The notes under the pieces: model-generated
The model's database searches: none
Seen by the model: the letters and a program-made list of their open reading frames with translations, nothing else
Told to the model about the DNA's origin: nothing
In this document: positions 8,220 to 16,449 of the stretch, in pieces
How positions within the stretch are numbered: the first letter of the stretch is position 1
Layout: each line of letters begins with the position of its first letter
Assembly (NCBI GenBank): GCA_005778355.1
Contig: SXON01000006.1
Coordinates: 25,538-89,537, forward strand
DNA length: 64,000 nucleotides
Direction of reading: 5' to 3'
Source: Pseudomonadota bacterium
GTDB lineage: Bacteria > Myxococcota_A > UBA796 > SXON01
Program-made: the position numbers and the translations under genes

Positions 8220-9574
8220 CACTCCTCCAGATAGCCCAGCGCTTCGAGCTGGGCCTGGTCCATCTCGGACAGCACGTTGTCGGGCTCGATACTCCCGGCC
8301 AGCCCGGCGGCAAGCACCGACAGGCGCGACGACATCTCGGACGCCTTCGCCGGCATCTCGGCGGAAAGGTCCTGCGTCTCGCCCGGGTCGAGCAGCGTGT
8401 CGTACAACAGCAACGTGTCTTTCCGGCCGGTGTAGTCCTGCTTGATCGACAATAACTTGAAGCCGCCCTCGAGCAGGGCCTGCCCCACGATGCGCCGGGG
8501 CCAGTTGATGTCGAAAACCAACGCACGGTCGGCGGCCCGATCCAGCGGCGCGCCGTCGAGCGGCGGCAGCGCCAGCCCCTGAGCGACGAGAACCGTGGGC
8601 GCGATGTCCATGAGCGTCACCGGTGTGTTCACTTCCTGCGCTTGCGTTTGCCCGGGCAGCTTCACGAGCAGGGGCACGTTGAGCACCTCCCGGTGCAGCG
8701 AGTAGCCATGGGAAAACCCGCCGTGTTCGAACATCTCCTCGCCGTGATCGGCGGTGAGCACGATGGTGGCCGCGTCGTAGCGGCCGGCCGCGCGCAGCGC
8801 GTCGAACACCTCCGCCACCTCGTCTGTCGTGTATCGGATGGCGGTGTCGTATTGTTCCTGCAGGCTGCTCAGGTGCGCACCGGTGACCTTCTCCCGAGCG
8901 GCGAGCCGCCCCTCCTTGAGGATCTTCCTCATCATCGGGCCGTAGTACTCGAACGCCGTGCTCGGCGTGTGCCCGAGTACCGCCGACCGTCGCTCGCTCG
9001 GCACCTTGTAAGGGCCGTGGCAATTCATGGGTTGCAGGTAGAGGAAGAAGGGCTCCGTCTGCTCGGCAACCCAGGCCTTGGCCGCGCGGGTCATGCGCCC
9101 GGCGTTGGGGTAACCAAGCACCTTCCCGGTGTTTCGGGTGAACTGGTCAAAACCCTGGTCGAGCGCGTGTTTCGGCGACACACTCACGTTGTAGGAGTAC
9201 GCGGCCGTGTGCCAGCCCTCGCGCCTGAGCATCTCGGGCAGGGTGTCGATCGCCTCGGGCAGGACGTCGCCCGGGTGCCGCAGTTGGTGACGCAGGGGAT
9301 GGAGCCCGGTGAGGATCGCGGCGGTGCTTGGCACCGTCCACGGCGAGGGGGCCCAGGCTTGCGTGTAGCGCGTGGCCGTGGCGGCGAAGGCGGCCAGCGC
9401 GGGGCTGGTGTCGAGCGGGTAGCCGTATTGCGACAAGTGATCGGCGCGGAGCGTGTCGAGCACCACGATCACCACGTCGCCGCCGGTCTTCCGGTAGGGC
9501 TCGGGGTAGTGTCGCTCGGTGGTGACCTGCACTTCTTCCTGGAACAGGAAACAGCCGAGGAAGGCCAGCAACAC
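8219..9574 (-). CDS. Sulfatase-like hydrolase, lipoprotein, lacking the formylglycine Cys/Ser
   Basis: A 451-residue alkaline-phosphatase-superfamily hydrolase. The GTG start directly follows the phoD stop. A short signal with FLGC (Cys8) suggests lipidation. Metal-binding motifs are present: VVLDTLRADH (Asp40, Thr41) and LTADHGEEMFEHGG. The C-terminus ends in the LEALGYL tail common in sulfatases. At the active site, where sulfatases carry C/S-x-P-S-R, this protein has T-V-P-S-T (Thr80-Thr84). Formylglycine maturation is therefore impossible, and Thr80 could act directly as the nucleophile, as in phosphoethanolamine transferases and phosphatases. Its substrate may be a phospho- rather than sulfo-ester. 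Second gene of a three-gene operon. Confidence 0.85.
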   Translation of the reverse strand: MLLAFLGCFLFQEEVQVTTERHYPEPYRKTGGDVVIVVLDTLRADHLSQYGYPLDTSPALAAFAATATRYTQAWAPSPWTVPSTAAILTGLHPLRHQLRHPGDVLPEAIDTLPEMLRREGWHTAAYSYNVSVSPKHALDQGFDQFTRNTGKVLGYPNAGRMTRAAKAWVAEQTEPFFLYLQPMNCHGPYKVPSERRSAVLGHTPSTAFEYYGPMMRKILKEGRLAAREKVTGAHLSSLQEQYDTAIRYTTDEVAEVFDALRAAGRYDAATIVLTADHGEEMFEHGGFSHGYSLHREVLNVPLLVKLPGQTQAQEVNTPVTLMDIAPTVLVAQGLALPPLDGAPLDRAADRALVFDINWPRRIVGQALLEGGFKLLSIKQDYTGRKDTLLLYDTLLDPGETQDLSAEMPAKASEMSSRLSVLAAGLAGSIEPDNVLSEMDQAQLEALGYLEE

Positions 9575-11077
9575 TCAGGCCCCCTTGGCGCCCAGCGACT
9601 GGGCGAAGAGCTTCTTTCCCGCCTGGTCGTAGAAGCTCACCGTCATGTCGAGCGACTGGTGGTGGATCTCCACGATGCCGAAGAACTGGAGCCCCATCGA
9701 GGGGGGCATGCCCCGCTCCAGGTCGGCGTCGATGCTGGCCCACTCGTTGCGCGGGCCGAAGGTGTCGTCGAGCTCGTGGAGCTTGCCCGTGCCCGCGTTG
9801 AAGGGCCCGGCCATGAACTCCCAGAAAGGGTCGAAGTCGCGGAACTGGGCGCGCTCGGGCGAGTAGTGCGTGGCCGTGGCGTAGTGTAGGTCGGCGGTGA
9901 GCCACACGGTGTTCTTGACACCATGCTGCTTGAGGTGCAACAGGATCTGCGCGATCTCAATCTCGCGGCCGCGCGCCTCGCCGTTGCCGTTGGTGGCGTT
10001 GTCGGTGACCTTGTCTTCCCCTCGGGTGAGGATGCCCAGCGGCATGTCGTTGCAGATAACCTTCCATGTTGCCTTGGAGGCGCACAGTTCGCGCTTGAGC
10101 CAGTCCCGTTGGCCCAGACCGAGCCACTCGGCCCCGGGGCCGTAGCACTTCTGTTTGCCCGTGGAGTTGGGCGCGCGGTAGCTGCGCGTGTCGAGCATGA
10201 AAACGTCGAGCAGTGGGCCGTAGCTGACCTTGCGGTAGACCCGTTGCCCGATGATGGGCGTGTACTCGAAGAACGCACGGCGCGCACGCGCGATCAGGGG
10301 ATCGACGTTGTGCACCTCGTAGCGGGGATCCTTCACCGGTGCGCCGTGGTACCAGTTGTTCTTCACCTCGTGGTCGTCCCACATGTGGAAGACCGGCACC
10401 TCGGTGAGCAGGGCTCGGAAGTTGTCGTCGATATGGTTGTAGCGGAAGCGGCCGCGGAACTCCTCGAGTGTCTGCGCCACCTTCCCGGTGGCCCCGGTGA
10501 CGAGGTTGTTCCACGTGGAACCGTCGTGACACTCCTTCCGGTCCTGGTACACGCTGTCGGAGTAGACCAGATCCCCGCAGTGCACGAGGAAGTCGGGCTT
10601 CGATTGCCGAATGGCGTCGAAGATGCGCATGCCGCCGAAGTCGTCGTTGATGCCGAAGCCCTGGCCGCCGGTGTCGCCACCCCAGGCAAAACGAATGTCG
10701 CGACCGGAGCCGGCGGTGCGGAACGCACCCACCATCCACTCGCCGCGATCCCCGTCGAGATCGAAGCTAGCGCGCCAGTGCACGGTGCTCGCCCGGGGCA
10801 GGTCGTCGAGGCGCAGCTTCCCACAAAAGTCGCTGGCTTCGTTTGCCGTCGGCCCCAGCACCTCGCGGGCGCTCTGGAAGTCCGGGTTGTCGGCCAACTG
10901 GATCACCATCCGTCCCGGGCGACGCCCGTGGGCCCAGAAGGTGGCCCCGTTCGGTCCCACGTCGCCGACCGCCAGGGACCGCGGGTAGAGGCGCTCGCTG
11001 GCGTCGGCCCAGGCCACGCGGGGGGCGAGCGCCGCGGCCGACGCCCCCAGGATCAGCTTTCGACGGCTCAGCGCCAC
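9575..11077 (-). CDS. phoD: Alkaline phosphatase D family protein, Tat-exported
   Basis: A 500-residue metallophosphoesterase. The GTG at 11077 is chosen because it places a twin-arginine signal (LSRRKLILGASAAAL...VAWA) at the N-terminus. PhoD hallmarks follow in order: an N-terminal Ig-like domain (NGATFWAHGR), FAWGGDTGGQG, FLVHCGDLVYSD, FHMWDDHEVKNNW, VFMLDTRSYR, a CNDMPLG segment and LTADLHYATATHY with metal-binding histidines. The family hydrolyses phosphodi- and monoesters (such as teichoic acids or phospholipids) in the periplasm. First gene of an operon with the sulfatase-like enzyme and a lipoprotein. Divergent from the methyltransferase gene across 34 bp. Confidence 0.9.
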   Translation of the reverse strand: MALSRRKLILGASAAALAPRVAWADASERLYPRSLAVGDVGPNGATFWAHGRRPGRMVIQLADNPDFQSAREVLGPTANEASDFCGKLRLDDLPRASTVHWRASFDLDGDRGEWMVGAFRTAGSGRDIRFAWGGDTGGQGFGINDDFGGMRIFDAIRQSKPDFLVHCGDLVYSDSVYQDRKECHDGSTWNNLVTGATGKVAQTLEEFRGRFRYNHIDDNFRALLTEVPVFHMWDDHEVKNNWYHGAPVKDPRYEVHNVDPLIARARRAFFEYTPIIGQRVYRKVSYGPLLDVFMLDTRSYRAPNSTGKQKCYGPGAEWLGLGQRDWLKRELCASKATWKVICNDMPLGILTRGEDKVTDNATNGNGEARGREIEIAQILLHLKQHGVKNTVWLTADLHYATATHYSPERAQFRDFDPFWEFMAGPFNAGTGKLHELDDTFGPRNEWASIDADLERGMPPSMGLQFFGIVEIHHQSLDMTVSFYDQAGKKLFAQSLGAKGA

Positions 11078-11111
11078 GCGGCCGCATAGCCCGCGGGGAT
11101 AGGCGCGGGCA

Positions 11112-12491
11112 GTGTTCCCGCTGGCCAACGGTGTTGAGATCCTCCGCGTGGGCGGTCGCCGCTTCGCGTGGAACGCGCACACTGGGCGACACCTCCCGTG
11201 GCCCAGCGACGACGTGGTGTCGCCCGCGCTGCTCCACCGCATGGCCGACGAGGGCATGGCCCGGGGCACCGAGCTCGACCCGGCGAGCCTCGTGCCCTGT
11301 CGCCAATGGCTCGCGATGTGGATTGGCGACGTGCTCTGGCACGCCGACCCTCGCTCCACCACGCCAGGAGGGCGTGCCTGGCGGGCCTTGCCGCTGGCCG
11401 GGTGGGAGGCCGCGGCCTGGGCACACGCCAACGACGCGAGAACCACGGGCGACATCGCGCGGGCCATCGGACGGCCGATCGACGAGCTCTTGTCCTTCTT
11501 TTCTCGACTGACCGCGTTCCCCGTCCAGGCGCTGCAACTGCGACGGGGCCACCCGCGACGGGGCGACGAGGGGCTAAGGCGGCAGCTCGCCGAGCCCGTG
11601 GCCACCGCCTCGCGCGACCCCAGCATGTACGACGGCGGGGGCGCCACCGCGCTCGCCGACTGGCATCACGCGATCCCGCAGGCCCACCGCCACTTCGACG
11701 ACGTGGAAACCACCGTTGCACACGCGCTGGAACGGCCCCACCCGGGGCTCGGGGGTCGGCCCTACGGCGAGGCGCTCGGGCGGCTCTTCGCGCGCCGGGG
11801 CTGGCTCTCAGGGCGGGTCGTCGAGGTGGGCGCCGGTTCCGGGGCGGTGGCCGAGGGCGTGTGCCGCGCCGCGCCGCGCCTCGACTACACGCGGGTCGAC
11901 CTGTCCCCCGCCCTGCTCGCCGCGCAGGACGCCCGTCTTCCCGGCACGCTGGGCTTGCTCGGCAGCGCCACCACGCTCCCCCTGCCCGACGCGAGCGTCG
12001 ACTTCCTCTTCGCCAACGAGGTGATCGCCGACTTGGCGTCGTCGCCCACCGCCACGGGCTGGGACAACACCGGCGCCCAGGACTTCCTCGCCGAGATCCG
12101 CCGCGTACTCCGTCCCGGCGGGCACTATTGGCTCTCCGAGTTCGGCACCATCGACGACGAGGCCGAGGAGGCCACGGCGCTCGGTCACCCGGAGGTGTCG
12201 ATCCAATTCGCCGATCTCGCGGCCCATGCCGCCTCGCTCGGCCTCGCCGCGCGGCTGGAGCCCCTCGCCGACGCGCTCGGCCTCGACCTCGCCGCGCCCC
12301 AGCTCTGGCGCGGCAGCTACGAGGGCCTGCGCGCCTACCTGCGCGCCACCGGCGGCGACATCGAGGCCCGGGCCTGGCACCCCGGGAACCTCGAGCTTCC
12401 CTTCCCCGTGGACGGCCTCCACTGGGTGACCCTCGCCGACCGGGGTCCGGGACCGCTGGTGACGCGGTTCTACGTGCTCAGCTCGGGGTGA
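11112..12491 (+). CDS. SAM-dependent methyltransferase with an unrecognised N-terminal domain
   Basis: A 459-residue protein with a GTG start. The C-terminal ~260 residues are a class I methyltransferase: SAM-binding loop VVEVGAGSGAV (~res 238), acidic VDLSPALL, a DASVDFLFANEV post-motif and LRPGGHYWLSEFG. The N-terminal ~200 residues are not a standard methyltransferase part. They include a helix-turn-helix-like stretch near residues 115-135 (TTGDIARAIGRPIDELLSFF) and a conserved-looking ADWHHAIPQAHRHFDD segment, perhaps a substrate-binding module. The substrate is unknown. The gene is followed by a series of hairpins and an intrinsic terminator, so it looks monocistronic. Confidence 0.8.
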   Translation: MFPLANGVEILRVGGRRFAWNAHTGRHLPWPSDDVVSPALLHRMADEGMARGTELDPASLVPCRQWLAMWIGDVLWHADPRSTTPGGRAWRALPLAGWEAAAWAHANDARTTGDIARAIGRPIDELLSFFSRLTAFPVQALQLRRGHPRRGDEGLRRQLAEPVATASRDPSMYDGGGATALADWHHAIPQAHRHFDDVETTVAHALERPHPGLGGRPYGEALGRLFARRGWLSGRVVEVGAGSGAVAEGVCRAAPRLDYTRVDLSPALLAAQDARLPGTLGLLGSATTLPLPDASVDFLFANEVIADLASSPTATGWDNTGAQDFLAEIRRVLRPGGHYWLSEFGTIDDEAEEATALGHPEVSIQFADLAAHAASLGLAARLEPLADALGLDLAAPQLWRGSYEGLRAYLRATGGDIEARAWHPGNLELPFPVDGLHWVTLADRGPGPLVTRFYVLSSG

Positions 12492-12500
12492 CGAGCGGCT

Positions 12501-12561
12501 AGTCACCCACGCCGCCGTCCCACCGGCTCCCGGAGCCATGAAACGGGCGGCCTGGGTGACT
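12501..12561. repeat. Long inverted repeat with nested hairpin
   Basis: The arms AGTCACCCACGCCGCC (12501-12516) and GGCGGCCTGGGTGACT (12546-12561) pair at 15 of 16 positions. The enclosed loop itself holds GGCTC-CCG-GAGCC (12525-12537). It lies just after the methyltransferase stop and would form a branched RNA hairpin or DNA cruciform. Confidence 0.8.
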
Positions 12562-12581
12562 GCGGGGTTGGGGAGAGCACC

Positions 12582-12612
12582 GCGACAAGCGTGCTAGCAG
12601 CCCGCTTGTCGC
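12582..12612. repeat. Perfect 10-bp inverted repeat
   Basis: GCGACAAGCG (12582-12591) and CGCTTGTCGC (12603-12612) are perfect inverted copies around an 11-nt loop that contains GCTAGC. This is the second of three strong hairpins in the gap before the SNF2 operon. Confidence 0.85.
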
Positions 12613-12655
12613 CGGAGCCCGGAGGCATGCCGGAGGGCGGAGGGGATGGCGCGGT

Positions 12656-12693
12656 AGGGGAAGGGGCCGGCGAGGCCCCTTCCCCTGTTTCTT
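12656..12693 (+). terminator. Intrinsic terminator, 13-bp stem
   Basis: AGGGGAAGGGGCC (12656-12668) and GGCCCCTTCCCCT (12674-12686) form a perfect 13-bp stem with loop GGCGA, followed by GTTTCTT. It probably ends the methyltransferase transcript. The T-tract is short and interrupted, so readthrough into the SNF2 gene 36 bp downstream, or regulated attenuation, is possible. Confidence 0.75.
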
Positions 12694-12728
12694 GATAGCG
12701 GACGGCCCTCCCCGAGCCCGGCGCGGCC

Positions 12729-15398
12729 GTGCCCCTCGCTCTCGCCCTGAACCCCATCGGTCACCTCCGCCTGCGAGAGGTCGCCGACGCGCCGCCCCTC
12801 GACCCGGCACTCGGGCAGCGACTCTCGTCCGCCTTCGCGGCGGGGACCGGACCCGGACTCCTCCACCTGGGCGGCGTCGAGCTCGGCCAGGCCATGCCTG
12901 GGCCCTTCGCGTGGTGGCGAGGCTTCGCTGGGCGGGCCCTGACCCAGGCACGCTTGCGACCCGACGAGCAGGCCGAGCTCCAGGTGCCCACCGAGGACGA
13001 CCTCGCCGATCTCTGCGCGGCGGCCCCGCCGATGGAGGGCGTCGAGTACCTGTCCGCCGGCGTGCTCTCGGATCTCTGGGGCGAGCTCGCCCAGGCCTTC
13101 ACGGAGGCCCTCGCCCGCGCGGGCGGCTCCCGCGCGAGGCTCCTCCAGGCCCTCCACCCGGGCTGGCAGGTCGTGGGTCGCGTGCACTTCAACCTCGCCG
13201 AGAACCGGCGCGACCCCGAGGCACCCTTTGCCTTCCTCGCCACGTGGACCCCGCGCCTGTCGGCGCAGGGGCGCGCCCAGCACCTGCCGCTGGGCCGGGC
13301 CCTGAAGGAGTACGCCGACGCCGCGGACAGAGACGCCCTGGTGACCCTGCTCCAGCCGGTGCAGCGGGCCGCGACCGCCTGCGCCTGGCTGGCCGAGATG
13401 CTGGCCTGCGGCGAGCTCTTCCACCCCTTGCGCTGGACCGCCGTCCAGGCCTTCCAGTTGCTCCAGGACGCGGAGGCGCTCGAGCGCGCCGGCGTGATCG
13501 TGCGCATGCCGGCCAACTGGAGTGCCGGACGCCCGCCGCGGGCGAAGGCCAGCGCGTCGGTGGGCACGAACGCCCCCTCCACCCTGGGCCTCGACGCGCT
13601 GGTCGACTTCGACGCGGGGCTGACCGTCGAGGGCGAGCCACTGTCGCCTGCCGAGGCCGAGGCCCTGCTCCGCGGCACGGCGGGGCTGGCATGGATTCGT
13701 GGACGGTGGGTGGAGGTGGATCCGGTGCGCCTCAAGGCGGCGATGGACCGCTTCGACGCCGTCCGTCGCGTGGCCGAGGCGCAAGGGATTTCTTTCGCCG
13801 AGGCGGTCCGCCTGCTCGCCGGCGCGGGGATCGCCGGGGTGCACGACGAGGCCCCGAACCCAGGCTGGTCCGAGGTGAGCGCGGGACCCTGGCTGGCCGG
13901 CACGCTGCGGGCGATGCGCGCCCCCGACGCCACCCCTTTCGAACCCGGCCAGGGGCTACAGGCGCAGCTCCGCGCCTACCAGGTGGCCGGCGTGCGCTGG
14001 CTGCACTTGCTCACCGGGCTGGGCCTCGGCGCACTCCTCGCCGACGACATGGGCCTCGGCACGACCATCCAGGTGTTGGCCCTGTTGCTCCAGCGGCGCC
14101 GCGAGGCCCGCCGGGCACCGAGCCTCCTCGTGGCGCCCGCGTCCTTGCTGTCGAACTGGGCCGCAGAGGCAGCACGCTTCGCGCCCTCCCTGCCTGTGCG
14201 CGTGGCCCACCCTTCGGCGATGCCGGCCGCCGAGCTCCGCGCGCTCGACGCCGCGGAGATCGCCACCTGTGGCCTCTTGATCACCAGCTACGGCACCTTG
14301 CTGCGACACGAGGCACTCGCCAGCGCCAGCTACGACTTGGCGATCCTCGACGAGGCCCAGGCGGTGAAGAACCCGAACACCCAGCAATCCCGGGCTGTCC
14401 GGAAGCTCAAGGCGCGGGCGCGCGTTGCCCTCACCGGCACGCCGGTCGAGAACCGCCCGGGCGACCTGTGGTCGCTGTTCGACTTCGTTGCCCCGGGGCT
14501 CCTGGGCAGCGCCCCGCAGTTCACCCGCTACACCAAGGGGCTCGACCAGAGCGGTCCGGACGCCTGGCGACCCCTGCGCGAGCTCTTGCGACCGTGGATC
14601 CTTCGCCGCCTCAAGACCGACAAGACCGTCATCGCCGATCTCCCCGACAAGACCGAGGTGCAGGCCTGGTGCACGCTCAGCCGCAAGCAGGCGGCCCTCT
14701 ACCAGCAGGCGGTGGAGCAGCTCGAGGCCGAGATCGAGACCAGGACGGGCATCGAGCGGCGTGGCCTGGTCCTGGCCAGCCTGATGCGCCTGAAGCAGAT
14801 CTGCAATCACCCTTCCCAGTGGCTCGGTGACGGCGCCTGGCACGAGGCCGACAGTGGCAAGTGGGCCCGCCTGAGGGAGATCTGCGAGGTGATCGCCTCG
14901 CGCCAGGAGAAGGTGCTGGTGTTCACCCAGTTCAGGGAGATCGCCGATCCCCTCGCGACCTTCCTCGGCGGGGTGTTCGGCCGGACCGGACTGGTGCTCC
15001 ACGGCGGCGTGCCGGTGCGCCAGCGGCGCGAGCGCGTCGAGCAGTTCCAGCAGGAGGACGGCCCCCCGTTCTTCGTGCTCTCGCTCAAGGCGGGCGGCTC
15101 CGGCCTCAACCTCACCGCCGCGTCGCACGTCGTTCACTTTGATCGCTGGTGGAACCCCGCGGTGGAAGACCAGGCCACCGACCGGGCCTTCCGCATCGGC
15201 CAGCGGCGAAACGTGCTCGTGCACCGACTCGCCTGCCGCGGCACCGTGGAGCAGCGTATCGACGAGCTCATCGCGTCGAAGCGATCGCTGTCCCGCGAGC
15301 TTCTCCAGGGCGGCGGCGAGATAGACCTCAGCTCGCTCGGCGACGCCGAGCTGTTGAAGCTGGTGGCCCTGGACCTCCCCTCAGCCCTCCTGGAGTAG
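12729..15398 (+). CDS. SNF2-family DEAD-like ATPase with substituted Walker A lysine
   Basis: An 889-residue Swi2/Snf2 protein with a GTG start. Residues ~1-400 are the family's N-terminal associated region. The two RecA-like lobes follow. Motif I reads DDMGLGTTIQ: the invariant GKT lysine is Thr445 (codon ACG, 14061-14063). Motif Ia is LLVAPASLLSNW, motif II is ILDEAQAVKN (Asp541), motif III is ALTGTPVENR, motif V is SLKAGGSGLNLT and motif VI is ATDRAFRIGQRR. All other motifs are intact, so the change looks like a real substitution rather than gene decay. ATP binding and hydrolysis should be severely impaired. The gene is 3 bp upstream of a SWIM-protein gene, its usual bacterial partner. Confidence 0.92.
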   Translation: MPLALALNPIGHLRLREVADAPPLDPALGQRLSSAFAAGTGPGLLHLGGVELGQAMPGPFAWWRGFAGRALTQARLRPDEQAELQVPTEDDLADLCAAAPPMEGVEYLSAGVLSDLWGELAQAFTEALARAGGSRARLLQALHPGWQVVGRVHFNLAENRRDPEAPFAFLATWTPRLSAQGRAQHLPLGRALKEYADAADRDALVTLLQPVQRAATACAWLAEMLACGELFHPLRWTAVQAFQLLQDAEALERAGVIVRMPANWSAGRPPRAKASASVGTNAPSTLGLDALVDFDAGLTVEGEPLSPAEAEALLRGTAGLAWIRGRWVEVDPVRLKAAMDRFDAVRRVAEAQGISFAEAVRLLAGAGIAGVHDEAPNPGWSEVSAGPWLAGTLRAMRAPDATPFEPGQGLQAQLRAYQVAGVRWLHLLTGLGLGALLADDMGLGTTIQVLALLLQRRREARRAPSLLVAPASLLSNWAAEAARFAPSLPVRVAHPSAMPAAELRALDAAEIATCGLLITSYGTLLRHEALASASYDLAILDEAQAVKNPNTQQSRAVRKLKARARVALTGTPVENRPGDLWSLFDFVAPGLLGSAPQFTRYTKGLDQSGPDAWRPLRELLRPWILRRLKTDKTVIADLPDKTEVQAWCTLSRKQAALYQQAVEQLEAEIETRTGIERRGLVLASLMRLKQICNHPSQWLGDGAWHEADSGKWARLREICEVIASRQEKVLVFTQFREIADPLATFLGGVFGRTGLVLHGGVPVRQRRERVEQFQQEDGPPFFVLSLKAGGSGLNLTAASHVVHFDRWWNPAVEDQATDRAFRIGQRRNVLVHRLACRGTVEQRIDELIASKRSLSRELLQGGGEIDLSSLGDAELLKLVALDLPSALLE

Positions 15399-15401
15399 CG
15401 C

Positions 15402-16442
15402 ATGTACAACTACGGTCGCGGCGGCTACCGGCGTCCCTACAAGCCCGTGGCCGCCCGGCGTCGCGAGGCCGACGCCGAGTCTCGGCGCCGCGTGAAGCAG
15501 GGCGAGCCCCTCGATCCCGTCGTGGCGATCGGCAGGGACATCGCCACTACCTTCTGGGGCAGGTCGTGGTGCCAGAACCTCGAGCGCTACAGCGACTACG
15601 CGAACCGCCTGCCGCGCGGGCGAACCTACGTGCGCAACGGCTCGGTCATCCACCTCGCGGTGGAGGGGGGCCTGATCTCCGCGCTGGTGAGCGGCTCCGC
15701 GATCTACAAGGTCGGTATTCGCATCGCCCCGCTGCCCGCCGCGTCGTGGACCGCCGTGCGCCGAGACTGCACCGGCGAGATCGCCTCGCTGGTCGATCTG
15801 CTCCAGGGCCGCCTGTCACGGGCGGTGATGGAACGCGTGTGCCGAGCGAAAACGGGCCTGTTTCCAGCGCCCGCCGAGATCGAGCTGTCGTGTAGCTGCC
15901 CGGACTGGGCGACGATGTGCAAGCACGTGGCCGCAGTGATGTACGGCGTGGGCGTGCGGCTCGACGAGCGCCCGGAGCTCTTGTTCACGCTGCGGCAGCT
16001 CGACCCGGCCGAGCTGGTGCTCGACGCGGGACGAGGCATGACCTCGTTGGCCACCGACCCCGGCGGAAATCGCGTCCTGGCGGACGACGACCTCGGGGCC
16101 CTGTTCGACCTGGAACTCGAACCCAGCCCGGCCCCTGCGGCCCCGGCGGCCGGGGCCAAGCTTGAGCCGAAGGCCAAGGCGAAGGCCGAGCCCGCGGCGA
16201 AGGCCAGGGCCTCGTCTAAGGCCAAGCCCGTGGCGAAGGCCGAGCCTGTCCCGGTCGCGACGCCGGATCCAGAGCGGGCCCGGCACGAGGCGAACATCGC
16301 GATGATCGAGGCCCGCGCGGCGAGCTTCCGGGCCCTGGTGGCCGCCGGGCGGGCCAACGCCCGGACAACGCGCGCCCTGGCGCAGCTCGAGGCGTGGTTG
16401 CTCCACGCCCGGTCGGCAGGGTGGCACGCTTCTACGCCATGA
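15402..16442 (+). CDS. SWIM zinc-finger protein
   Basis: A 346-residue protein. A SWIM-type zinc finger C-x-C-x(6)-C-x-H is formed by Cys164, Cys166, Cys173 and His175 (LSCSCPDWATMCKHVAAVMY). The preceding ~150 residues match the usual bacterial SWIM context (FWGRSWCQNLERYSDYANRL, GRTYVRNGSV). Residues ~235-285 are a low-complexity Ala/Lys/Pro linker, likely DNA- or RNA-binding by charge, followed by a short helical tail. These proteins accompany bacterial SNF2 ATPases and are thought to act with them on nucleic acid. The gene is probably co-transcribed with SNF2 (3-bp gap) and the RlmN homologue (7-bp gap). Confidence 0.88.
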   Translation: MYNYGRGGYRRPYKPVAARRREADAESRRRVKQGEPLDPVVAIGRDIATTFWGRSWCQNLERYSDYANRLPRGRTYVRNGSVIHLAVEGGLISALVSGSAIYKVGIRIAPLPAASWTAVRRDCTGEIASLVDLLQGRLSRAVMERVCRAKTGLFPAPAEIELSCSCPDWATMCKHVAAVMYGVGVRLDERPELLFTLRQLDPAELVLDAGRGMTSLATDPGGNRVLADDDLGALFDLELEPSPAPAAPAAGAKLEPKAKAKAEPAAKARASSKAKPVAKAEPVPVATPDPERARHEANIAMIEARAASFRALVAAGRANARTTRALAQLEAWLLHARSAGWHASTP

Positions 16443-16449
16443 ACAGCGC

